A stretch of DNA of 18,436 nucleotides from JAKFEW01 sp036675505 (lineage in GTDB: Bacteria > Cyanobacteriota > Sericytochromatia > S15B-MN24 > JAQBPE01): positions 1-18,436 of the forward strand of contig JAKFEW010000128.1 in the NCBI GenBank assembly GCA_036675505.1. The letters are read 5' to 3'. The translations under genes and the position numbers were made by a program. The notes beneath the pieces were generated by a model. That model was not told the DNA's origin and ran no database searches. It was given only the letters and a program-made list of their open reading frames with translations. Positions 1 to 6,016 of the stretch are shown here, one piece after another; the stretch's first letter is position 1, and every line of letters begins with the position of its first letter.

Positions 1-494
1 TTGGGCGCGGGGGGCACTTGATCCAAGGCGACTTGGAGGTAGTAGTCACCGTTCTTACGCTTGACCAGCTTGGCACTCGTAGGAGTCTTCCCCGCCAAAA
101 GGCCCCGCTGGTAGTTTCCGGCCAAGAGCTTGAACCGTTGGGCACCGCCCAGCAAGGTCAAGCTCACGGTCCAATCCTTCTCGCGGAAACGGAAGATGCG
201 TTGGTCGTAATCGACGCTGGTCGGGTGGAAGATCGAGGCCTTGTGCTTGGCTTTCATGACCGCCGCCACGCGGGCGATTGCCCGAATGGCGAGGTTGGCC
301 GAGAGCCCGAAGCGCTCGCGCAGCTCGTAGTAAACGAAGGATTGGAGCTTGAGCTTGTTGGTGGTGCCACGTTCCTCGGCTACCGCCCGCACGACGTTAC
401 AGGCGTCCGCAAAGGCCCGCATGGTCGCGTCCATGACGGCGAGCATTTCATGCGGAATTTCGATCTTGCAGCTTAGCGTCAACACCTGCTTCAC
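1..494 (-). CDS. tnpB: IS200/IS605-family TnpB (OrfB) transposon protein, N-terminal part, cut by left edge
   Basis: Reading the minus strand from a GTG at 494 gives about 164 uninterrupted residues to the window edge. The protein begins VKQVLTLSCKIEIP and contains LSANLAIRAIARVA, FRFREKDWTVSLTLLGG and GNYQRGLLAGKTPTSAKLVK. This run is typical of the N-terminal half of IS605 OrfB/TnpB, the RNA-guided nuclease of IS200/IS605 and IS1341-type elements. The RuvC catalytic residues and the zinc finger would lie left of the window, so integrity cannot be judged. The upstream ATG at 535 is in another frame and meets a TGA overlapping this start, so GTG 494 is the best start. Its base composition is visibly less GC-rich than the neighbouring genes, which suggests transfer. 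No tnpA is visible on this side. Confidence 0.85.
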   Translation of the reverse strand, partial: MKQVLTLSCKIEIPHEMLAVMDATMRAFADACNVVRAVAEERGTTNKLKLQSFVYYELRERFGLSANLAIRAIARVAAVMKAKHKASIFHPTSVDYDQRIFRFREKDWTVSLTLLGGAQRFKLLAGNYQRGLLAGKTPTSAKLVKRKNGDYYLQVALDQVPPAP

Positions 495-537
495 GGTTGG
501 TATTCTATCGTGTGAAAGGCCCACTGTGCAAACATAT

Positions 538-604
538 GTTCTATCAGTAGAACGCATTGCGGCTCACGCCGCCTCTCTTACCTCCCAAGGCGTAAACGCC
601 GGGA
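538..604. repeat. Cluster of three hairpins upstream of tnpB, probable IS end
   Basis: Three inverted repeats follow one another. GTTCTA-tcag-TAGAAC is at 538-553, GCGGC-tcac-GCCGC at 559-572, and TCCC-aa-GGCG-taaa-CGCC-GGGA at 583-604 (a stem with a 2-nt bulge). Subterminal hairpins are the recognition structures of IS200/IS605 ends, so this is probably the left end of the element carrying tnpB. On the minus strand the outermost hairpin followed by GGGAGG resembles the structure usually found downstream of tnpB (the omega-RNA 3' end). The exact element boundary and target site cannot be set from one end. Confidence 0.55.
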
Positions 605-710
605 CTTCACGGGAGATTTGGTGAGACATGCAACGACGAGCAAGCGGTGCGGACCTCGCCGAGGCCGTGCCCGACACGCTTCCCGCGTGGCCGGGGCTCG
701 GGGGGCGTGA

Positions 711-716
711 TATCAT
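711..716 (+). promoter_or_regulatory. Extended -10 box (TGATATCAT) giving a likely leaderless transcript
   Basis: TATCAT preceded by TGa (708-710) forms an extended -10. Seven bases separate it from the ATG at 724, so transcription should begin at or next to the start codon. No Shine-Dalgarno motif precedes that ATG and no clear -35 is seen. Confidence 0.5.
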
Positions 717-723
717 CGCGACT

Positions 724-1248
724 ATGAGCCCCATGCGCGAAGATTTCGCCGGCCAGCGACAGCTCCGCTTCCGGATCGGCGGCAAGACGCTCCACCTTTT
801 CAAGCAAAAGGGCGAGAGCACGCACCATGTCTCCTTGAAGGTCCTGGCCCACGCGTTCTACCGTGATCGCGCCGAGCTCTCCTTCGAGCCGAAGACCGAT
901 TACAAGGTCCAGCCGACGCTCGCCGAGGTCGACATGACCGGCGAGGTCCGCACCTGGGTCCAGGTCGGCATGTTGCCGCTCGACAAGCTCGAGTACGTGC
1001 TGCGGCACGGCCACGCCCAGGAAGTCTGCATCGTGCTCGAGGCCACCGCCGACGAGGACGACGACGCCGATCCGGAAGAACGGCCCACCTTACAGGTGCA
1101 GGAGCTGGTCGCCCGGATCAAGCGCCAGATTCATTTCAAGTACACCAACCGCAAGCTGAAAATCCTCATGTTCCGCCCGTTGGACGAGTGGTTCGATCCC
1201 GACGACGTGGACCCGCATCCGGCTTTCCACGTCTTTTACTCGTTCTGA
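724..1248 (+). CDS. YaeQ family protein (PD-(D/E)XK nuclease-like fold)
   Basis: A 174-aa protein, close to the roughly 180 aa usual for YaeQ. Matching features are the early beta strands (RQLRFRIGGKTLHLF), the helix HHVSLKVLAHAFYRDR at 34-49, and the core strand pair VDMTGEVRTWVQVG at 69-82. The core corresponds to the DLTG..xxWxExG region of YaeQ, a family with a restriction-endonuclease-like fold whose function is poorly known. Asp70 is kept. The position usually Glu in WxEVG is Gln80, so nuclease activity is doubtful. An acidic stretch at about 115-125 precedes a C-terminal strand region ending HVFYSF. The ATG at 724 was chosen over the in-frame ATG at 628 because the extra 32 residues do not resemble the family and a -10 box lies 7 nt before 724. 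The gene stands alone between the IS end and the M3 peptidase. Confidence 0.62.
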   Translation: MSPMREDFAGQRQLRFRIGGKTLHLFKQKGESTHHVSLKVLAHAFYRDRAELSFEPKTDYKVQPTLAEVDMTGEVRTWVQVGMLPLDKLEYVLRHGHAQEVCIVLEATADEDDDADPEERPTLQVQELVARIKRQIHFKYTNRKLKILMFRPLDEWFDPDDVDPHPAFHVFYSF

Positions 1249-1264
1249 TTACGAGAACGGGGCC

Positions 1265-1285
1265 CCGATCGAGACCCCCGATCGG
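1265..1285. other. Perfect 7-bp inverted repeat after the YaeQ-like gene
   Basis: CCGATCG-agacccc-CGATCGG forms a 7-bp stem with a 7-nt loop, 17 nt past the stop codon of the YaeQ-like gene. No T-run follows, so it is a weak candidate for a transcription end or RNA-stability structure. It could also be chance, because GATCG is self-complementary. Confidence 0.3.
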
Positions 1286-1309
1286 TGCGATGCCGCCACC
1301 TTCGGGGAA

Positions 1310-1315
1310 TAATCT
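1310..1315 (+). promoter_or_regulatory. Possible -10 box for the M3 peptidase gene
   Basis: TAATCT (overlapping AATAAT) lies in the otherwise GC-rich gap before the peptidase gene and would give a leader of roughly 40 nt containing the AGGAG site. No convincing -35 is seen, so the call rests on the TANNNT match and the local AT-rich patch. Confidence 0.3.
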
Positions 1316-1352
1316 TCAGGTCCGACCCCAGATCGGCGCCGTGGTATGACTC

Positions 1353-1357
1353 AGGAG
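1353..1357 (+). promoter_or_regulatory. Ribosome binding site that decides the M3 peptidase start
   Basis: AGGAG sits 6 nt before the ATG at 1364. The in-frame ATG at 1346 lies upstream of this site and has no Shine-Dalgarno motif, so 1364 is the preferred start. Confidence 0.6.
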
Positions 1358-1363
1358 ACCAGG

Positions 1364-2884
1364 ATGCAGCTTGAACAGATCCGCCAGATGGCCGAGGAGC
1401 GCAACCAAGCGATCGGGCGCGAGTACTATCCCCATGGGGCTGGCCTCAAGGACTCGCTGGATCTGGCATCGGTGCTGAACAAATACGGCGCGCTGAACTC
1501 GCGCGAGGTGATCGGCACCGTCATGGACGCGCTGCACGCGACCCAGGACCCGACCGAGAAGCGCCAGCTGGCCTACCTGCTCGGCGATTGCCTCGAGGGC
1601 TACATCAACACCGCCGTCTCCGAGACCGACGACGCCGTCGCCACGGCCGAGTCGCGCAGCACCGTCGTGATCGACGGCAAGGAAGTGGCGTTCCGCCAGT
1701 CCTCGAGCCTGCTCGCCAACGAGCGCGATCGCCTCAAGCGCCTCGAAGTGCACCAGGCGCGCCTGGGCGTCGTGCGGGAGGTCAACGCCCAGCGGCTCGA
1801 CTCGCTCACCTGCGTCCGCCGGCTCATCACCGAGGACCTCGGCTACACCAACTACGAGTCCTTCTACTCGGAGCTCAAGCAGGTCGATTTCCCGGGCTTC
1901 TGCGACCTCATGAAGCAGTTCGGCCGCGAGACCCACGAGCTCTACAAGCAGCGCCTGCACGACTGGACCATGGAAGAGATGGGCGTGCCGCCGAGCGAGT
2001 GTTACCGCCACGACATCAGCTTCATCATGCGCGCCGTGAAGTACGACGAGTACTTCCCCGAAGAGAAGCTCAAGAGCACGCTGATCAACACGATGGCCAA
2101 CCTCGGCATCGACCTGCGCTCGCAGCAGAACATCATCCTCGACATCGAGAAGCGCCCCACGAAGTCGCCCCGCGCGTTCGTGGTCGCAGCCCAGGTCCCG
2201 GAAGAGATCTACCTGGTGGTCCAGCCGCGCGGCGGCCGCGACGACTACGGCGCGATCCTCCACGAGAGCGGCCATGCCGAGCACTTCGGCAACACCCGCA
2301 CGGACCTGCCCTACGAGTTCCGCTGGCTGGGCGACTACTCCGTCACCGAGTGCTTCGCCTTCACGATGGAGCTGCTCACGCTCGACGCCGGCTGGCTCAA
2401 GCAGCACCTCCACATGGCGGACGACGTGATCAAGGACTACCAGAAGTACGCCTACACGGTGCTCTTCTACCTGATCCGCCGCTACTCGTCGAAGCTCGAG
2501 TACGAGCTCGCGCTGCACGACTCGAAGTCGCTCGAGGGCAAGTCCTCGCTGTACTCCGAGATCATGGAGCGCAACCTGCTGGTCAAGCATGACGCCGATC
2601 TCTACCTGAATGACGTCGACCCCGGCTTCTACTGCGCCAACTACCTGCGCGCGTGGATCATGTGGGCGCAGCTCCGCAAGTACATGAAGAACGAGTTCGG
2701 CCCGGAATGGTACAACTCGCACGAGGCCGGCGCCTTCCTCAAGGGCATCTGGAGCCTCGGCCAGAGCCTGCCGGCCGAGCTGCTGGTCAAGCAATTCGGC
2801 TACGACGGGCTCGACATCGGGCCGCTCAAGGAAGAGATCTTCGCGGTCCTCGGGCAGCCGGTGGCTGTGGCCAAAGAAGCTTAG
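1364..2884 (+). CDS. M3-type zinc metallopeptidase (oligoendopeptidase-like)
   Basis: A 506-aa cytoplasmic protein with no signal peptide. The zinc motif HESGH is at 300-304, inside ILHESGHAEHFGN. Glu329 in SVTECFAF lies 24 residues after the second His, which is the spacing of M3 peptidases such as thimet oligopeptidase. A Tyr-rich stretch near the C-terminus (FYCANYLRAW) resembles the substrate-stabilising segment of the family. M3 enzymes cut short peptides in the cytosol. The protein is shorter than typical PepF (about 600 aa) and its N-terminal region is diverged, so it may be an unnamed M3 subgroup rather than PepF. An ATG at 1346 would add six residues. The gene is alone and followed by a terminator-like hairpin. 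Confidence 0.78.
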   Translation: MQLEQIRQMAEERNQAIGREYYPHGAGLKDSLDLASVLNKYGALNSREVIGTVMDALHATQDPTEKRQLAYLLGDCLEGYINTAVSETDDAVATAESRSTVVIDGKEVAFRQSSSLLANERDRLKRLEVHQARLGVVREVNAQRLDSLTCVRRLITEDLGYTNYESFYSELKQVDFPGFCDLMKQFGRETHELYKQRLHDWTMEEMGVPPSECYRHDISFIMRAVKYDEYFPEEKLKSTLINTMANLGIDLRSQQNIILDIEKRPTKSPRAFVVAAQVPEEIYLVVQPRGGRDDYGAILHESGHAEHFGNTRTDLPYEFRWLGDYSVTECFAFTMELLTLDAGWLKQHLHMADDVIKDYQKYAYTVLFYLIRRYSSKLEYELALHDSKSLEGKSSLYSEIMERNLLVKHDADLYLNDVDPGFYCANYLRAWIMWAQLRKYMKNEFGPEWYNSHEAGAFLKGIWSLGQSLPAELLVKQFGYDGLDIGPLKEEIFAVLGQPVAVAKEA

Positions 2885-2909
2885 AGGAACTCCCGTTCCG
2901 TCTCCCGGT

Positions 2910-2942
2910 GGCCCGGTCCCGCGTCTGGGCCCGGGCCCTTTT
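2910..2942 (+). terminator. Intrinsic terminator after the M3 peptidase
   Basis: GGCCCGG (2910-2916) pairs with CCGGGCC (2931-2937), giving a 7-bp all-GC stem followed by c and TTTT (2939-2942). It starts 26 nt after the stop codon and lies in the gap between convergent genes. The T-run is short. Confidence 0.55.
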
Positions 2943-3052
2943 CGTGGGCCTCATGCCCGCCGGTCGGGTCCAGCCGGCTCGGCATGGGCCGCCCGCGCTC
3001 GGGTTCCTTCGGGAGGTCGGTAGGTCGTGGGGTCGTCATAGCCATCCGCGCT

Positions 3053-3553
3053 CTATTGCCGCGGCTCCGCGCCGACGCCGCCGGCGTTGTTGGCCCGCGG
3101 CATCCCGCCCGCCGGGGCCTTGCCGATCGGCTGGAGCGGCAGGTACGTATCCTTGCCCGTCTTCATGTAAACCGGGTTGGTGATCGACGTGAGGGGACCC
3201 CCACCCCCGCCTGCGGCGGGGCCCTTCCCGTAAGGACTGCCGCCGCCCGCCCAGGGCTGGCTGCGATGGCGGAAGAGTATGATCCCGTTGTCCGTGGTCC
3301 CGATCTGGACCATCTGATCCGCCGCGTACGCCACCTCGGACGCGCCGACGTTCGAGAACGTGCGGCCCTGGAAGTAGATGCGGGTGCTTTCCGGCCGGGT
3401 CTGGAAGACCGTCTCGTCACGCTGGTCGCCGAGCTGGGTGACGGCCACCAGGCCGAAGATCCCGAGCGGGACCAGCAGCCACAGCGGCCAGTTGGTGCGG
3501 CGCCGATCGCGGCGCTCATCTTCTTCGGTGCGATCCACGTTGAACTCCGGCAT
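3053..3553 (-). CDS. Single-pass membrane protein of unknown function, second of a paralogous pair
   Basis: A 166-aa protein starting MPEFNVDRTEEDER. A charged cytoplasmic N-terminus is followed by one membrane segment at 22-41 (WPLWLLVPLGIFGLVAVTQL) and an exported or periplasmic domain of about 125 residues. That domain has the block DQMVQIGTTDNGIILF, then a Gly-rich stretch (GGGSPYGKG, GGGGG), then VYMKTGKDTYLPLQP. The same order of blocks occurs in the protein encoded just upstream, so the two look like a tandem duplication. The start has AGGAGG (3565-3560) 6 nt before it; that site touches the stop codon of the upstream gene, and the gap between the two genes is 10 nt, so they form an operon. 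I do not recognise a named family. The Pro/Gly-rich C-terminus is probably flexible. Confidence 0.72.
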   Translation of the reverse strand: MPEFNVDRTEEDERRDRRRTNWPLWLLVPLGIFGLVAVTQLGDQRDETVFQTRPESTRIYFQGRTFSNVGASEVAYAADQMVQIGTTDNGIILFRHRSQPWAGGGSPYGKGPAAGGGGGPLTSITNPVYMKTGKDTYLPLQPIGKAPAGGMPRANNAGGVGAEPRQ

Positions 3554-3563
3554 CTCGGTCCTC

Positions 3564-3998
3564 CTATCTCCGCGGCGGGCGCGCAAGCTCCACCCGCGTA
3601 TACGCGTTCTGGCCCGTCCTCACCCACAGCTCGTCATACACCGACAGGTCGGAGGTGCTCTCAGGCGCCCCGCCGCCGCCGCCGCCATAGCTCTTGTGCG
3701 AGTCCACGTACACCAGGTAGCCCTCGTCGGTGCGGCCGACGGCCACCATCCGCGAGTCGGGCAGGAAAGCCCGGGTGCTGGTCGCGACCCGCTCGCCGCG
3801 CACGCTCACGTGGTCGCCGATCCGGTTCGCGTCGTAAAGGCCGACCTCGTAGCTCGGGCGGCCCATGAGCGGCATCAGCACGAGCATGCCGACCAGCAGC
3901 GAGCCCAGCGCCACCGCCGAGATCGCGAGCGGCCAGCGCCGCCCCTCGCCCTCGTGGGTCACCGTCTCTTCGATTTCGAGCTCCGGCTGCTCTTGCAT
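3564..3998 (-). CDS. Single-pass membrane protein of unknown function, first of a paralogous pair
   Basis: A 144-aa protein starting MQEQPELEIEE. It has an acidic cytoplasmic N-terminus, a membrane segment at 22-44 (after GEGRR, beginning WPLAISAVALG), and an exported domain with RMVAVGRTDEGYLVYVD, a run of six glycines, and ELWVRTGQNAYTRVEL. These blocks align with DQMVQIGTTDNGIILF, a Gly-rich loop and VYMKTGKDTYLPLQP in the downstream gene, and in both proteins WPL falls at residues 22-24. The role is unknown. The start at 3998 has GGGAGGT a few bases upstream. A longer reading from 4100 would add 34 residues upstream without family support, across the promoter region. It is divergent from the Get3d-like ATPase gene. 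Confidence 0.72.
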   Translation of the reverse strand: MQEQPELEIEETVTHEGEGRRWPLAISAVALGSLLVGMLVLMPLMGRPSYEVGLYDANRIGDHVSVRGERVATSTRAFLPDSRMVAVGRTDEGYLVYVDSHKSYGGGGGGAPESTSDLSVYDELWVRTGQNAYTRVELARPPRR

Positions 3999-4033
3999 GA
4001 CCACCTCCCGATATTTACAATTCGTTACCTTCC

Positions 4034-4039
4034 ATACTA
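4034..4039 (-). promoter_or_regulatory. Possible -10 box for the paralogous membrane-protein operon
   Basis: On the minus strand TAGTAT lies 35 nt upstream of the ATG at 3998, in an AT-rich patch. It would give a leader of about 29 nt containing the GGGAGGT site. It faces away from the TACAAT box at 4088, making a divergent promoter region of about 50 bp. Confidence 0.35.
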
Positions 4040-4087
4040 GGCGCGGCCCACCACGCGGGCCAACGGGCGGGCAAGGGCACGCTGAGG

Positions 4088-4093
4088 TACAAT
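4088..4093 (+). promoter_or_regulatory. Possible -10 box for the Get3d-like ATPase gene
   Basis: TACAAT is one base from the TATAAT consensus. Transcription would start near 4100 and the leader would contain the whole palindromic repeat at 4105-4143. No clear -35 is seen. Confidence 0.4.
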
Positions 4094-4104
4094 GTCGCAC
4101 TCAA

Positions 4105-4150
4105 GCCCCCTCACCCCAGCCCTCTCCCCCGCCAGGGAGAGGGGGAGATT
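4105..4150 (+). repeat. REP-like palindromic repeat that also carries the ribosome binding site
   Basis: A CCCCCTCACCCCAG segment leads into CCCTCTCCC (4120-4128), then a 6-nt loop, then GGGAGAGGG (4135-4143), a perfect 9-bp stem. The combination of CCCTCACCCC with an adjacent CCCTCTCCC/GGGAGAGGG hairpin is a widespread type of dispersed bacterial palindrome. The 3' arm and the following GGAG (4144-4147) are the only Shine-Dalgarno-like sequence before the ATG at 4159. A fragment resembling the left part (CCCTTCTCCCTCTCC) occurs again at 13518-13532. Confidence 0.65.
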
Positions 4151-4158
4151 TTCAAAGA

Positions 4159-5328
4159 ATGCGGATCATACTGATGTGCGGCAAGGGCGGGGTGGGCAAA
4201 AGCACGCTCGCGGCCGCGCTCGCGGTTCGTGCGGCCCAGCAGGGCGCGCGCACGCTGCTCTTCTCGGTCGACCCGGCCCACAGCCTGGGCCCCGTGCTGG
4301 GCGTGCCGGTCGGCGCGGAGATGACCGCCTTGACGCCCCTGCTCTGGGCCACCGAGCTCGAGGCGGTCGCGGGCCTCACCGACCAGTGGAATGACGCCAA
4401 GGCCTACGCCGAGACGCTGATGCGCAGCCAGGGCCTCGAGCACCCGCTCGGCGCGGAGCTCGCCATGTTGCCGGGCGTCGAGGAGGCGGCCGCGTTGACC
4501 AAGCTCAAGGCCTACGCCGACAGCGGGCAGTTCGACGCGATCATCCTCGACAACGCCCCCACCGGCTTCGCCCTCCGCCTGCTGGCCCTGCCCGAAATCG
4601 CGAGCTGGTACGCCAAGCACGCCTCGCGGCTTTACGAGCGCTACGGCGCGCAGCTCCTGATGGCGCTGCCGATGCTCGGCGCCACGTTCCCGCTGCCGCC
4701 GCACGGCATGATCGGGCGCTCGCTGGGCTCGGTCGGCTCGCTGCGCGAGCTGCCCAGGCTGCTCACCGACCCGGCCGTCACCTCCGCCAAGCTGGTGATG
4801 ACCGCGGACCAGCTCGGCCTCGCCGAGGCGAAGAACCTCTACAAGTGGCTGAGCGTCTACGGGCTCACGGTCGACGAGGTGATCGTGAACCAGGTGTTGC
4901 CGAGCGCCGTGCAAGATCCCTTCTTCGTCGGCCAGAAAAACCGCGAGGCGGCGATCATCGCCGAGTCGCGCCAGGCCTTCGCGCCGCTGCCGCTGCGCGA
5001 GGTGCACCGGCACCCCGAAGAGTTGGTCGGGCTCGAGGCGCTGGGCGCGCTCGGCGCCTCGCTCTGGCCCGCGGGCGACGCGCTCGCGCCCCAGTCGAGC
5101 GATTCCGCGCTCAAGATCGAGTCGGTCGCGGGCGAGGTCCGCGTCGCGATCAAGTTGCCGTTCGTCGAGCCAAAAGCCGTCGACCTGGCCAAATTCGAGA
5201 ACGAGCTATACATTACAATAGGCCAGCATCGCCGAAACCTGTTGCTTCCGGCGGAAACCGCCGATATGCAGCCGGTGAAGGCCAGGTTCTCGGAAGGGAA
5301 GCTCCTGGTCACGCTCGCGAGAACCTAG
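4159..5328 (+). CDS. ArsA/Get3-family ATPase with C-terminal HSP20-like domain (Get3d-like)
   Basis: A 389-aa single-unit P-loop ATPase. The deviant Walker A motif GKGGVGKST is at 8-16, with the intradimer Lys at 9. Switch I is VDPAH (37-41) and switch II is LDNAPTG (130-136); Asn132 replaces the usual Thr of DTAPTG. The C-terminal 70 residues (about 317-389, EVRVAIKLP to LLVTLART) fit the HSP20/alpha-crystallin-like domain known in ArsA relatives and in Get3d. The only Cys is Cys7, so the arsenite-binding cysteines of ArsA and the CxxC zinc motif of eukaryotic Get3 are absent and arsenic export is unlikely. A chaperone or targeting ATPase role fits better. ATG 4159 was chosen because homology begins there. 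Upstream in-frame codons run through the repeat and promoter. Confidence 0.82.
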   Translation: MRIILMCGKGGVGKSTLAAALAVRAAQQGARTLLFSVDPAHSLGPVLGVPVGAEMTALTPLLWATELEAVAGLTDQWNDAKAYAETLMRSQGLEHPLGAELAMLPGVEEAAALTKLKAYADSGQFDAIILDNAPTGFALRLLALPEIASWYAKHASRLYERYGAQLLMALPMLGATFPLPPHGMIGRSLGSVGSLRELPRLLTDPAVTSAKLVMTADQLGLAEAKNLYKWLSVYGLTVDEVIVNQVLPSAVQDPFFVGQKNREAAIIAESRQAFAPLPLREVHRHPEELVGLEALGALGASLWPAGDALAPQSSDSALKIESVAGEVRVAIKLPFVEPKAVDLAKFENELYITIGQHRRNLLLPAETADMQPVKARFSEGKLLVTLART

Positions 5329-5336
5329 AGCCCGTC

Positions 5337-5948
5337 ATGGTCAGCGTCATTACCGTAGGTCCTTTCCAGGAGAATTGCTACCTGCTCGTCCGCGACGGGG
5401 AGCTGGCGATTTTCGATCCCGGCGACGAAGCCGATCGCCTGATCGCGGCGATCGACGCCACCGGCGCCCGGCCGCGCTACATCGTGCTGACGCACGCGCA
5501 CCTCGACCACGTCGGCGCCTGCGAGGCATTGCGCACGCGCTACGGCGTGCCGCTTTACTGCCCACGCGGTGAGACCGAGCTGCTCGAGGCCCTGCCGGTG
5601 CAGTGCGCCATGTTCGGCCTGCCGCCCCAGCCTGCGCCCGCCCCCGACCACCTGCTGGACGAGGGCGCGAGCTTGCCGCTCGGCGCGGGCGCGATCACGG
5701 CCATCGCGACCCCCGGCCACTCGCCGGGCGGCATGTCCTACCGCCTCGACGACCACCTGTTCGTCGGCGACACGATCTTCCAGGGCTCGGTCGGCCGCAC
5801 GGACCTCTGGGGAGGCTCCTGGCCGACGCTCCAGGCGTCGATCGAGAATAGAATCTTTACGCTGGAAGACGCCGTGACCCTGTATCCTGGACACGGTCCC
5901 GTCACGACCGTGGGCGACGAACGCCGAACCAACCCGTTTTTCAACTGA
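5337..5948 (+). CDS. MBL-fold metallohydrolase, glyoxalase II type (YcbL/GloC-like)
   Basis: A 203-aa metallo-beta-lactamase-fold protein. It opens with PFQENCYLL, typical of the YcbL/GloC branch of hydroxyacylglutathione hydrolases. The full metal set is present: THAHLDH (His53, His55, Asp57, His58), His128 in TPGHSPG, Asp145 in GDTIF and His186 in YPGHGP; GRTDL is also present. It lacks the extra C-terminal domain of classical GloB, so it is of the short type, which hydrolyses S-lactoylglutathione or related thioesters. It begins 8 nt after the stop of the Get3d-like ATPase gene and is probably co-transcribed with it. The ribosome binding site is weak and start 5337 was set by homology. The true substrate is not certain, because many short MBL proteins are misnamed glyoxalases. 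Confidence 0.85.
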   Translation: MVSVITVGPFQENCYLLVRDGELAIFDPGDEADRLIAAIDATGARPRYIVLTHAHLDHVGACEALRTRYGVPLYCPRGETELLEALPVQCAMFGLPPQPAPAPDHLLDEGASLPLGAGAITAIATPGHSPGGMSYRLDDHLFVGDTIFQGSVGRTDLWGGSWPTLQASIENRIFTLEDAVTLYPGHGPVTTVGDERRTNPFFN

Positions 5949-6016
5949 AGCCGCCCCGACCAGGCACCCATAGATCCACTCCGAGATTCACTTCCATCGC
6001 CGAAAGAGGACCCGCC

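Noticed and set aside
628..723. N-terminal extension of the YaeQ-like protein from ATG 628
   Set aside because: The 32 extra residues do not resemble the family, and a strong extended -10 box lies within this stretch, 7 nt before ATG 724.
3865..4158. Upstream in-frame extension of the Get3d-like ATPase
   Set aside because: It runs antisense through the divergent membrane-protein gene, the promoter region and the palindromic repeat. Family homology begins at ATG 4159.
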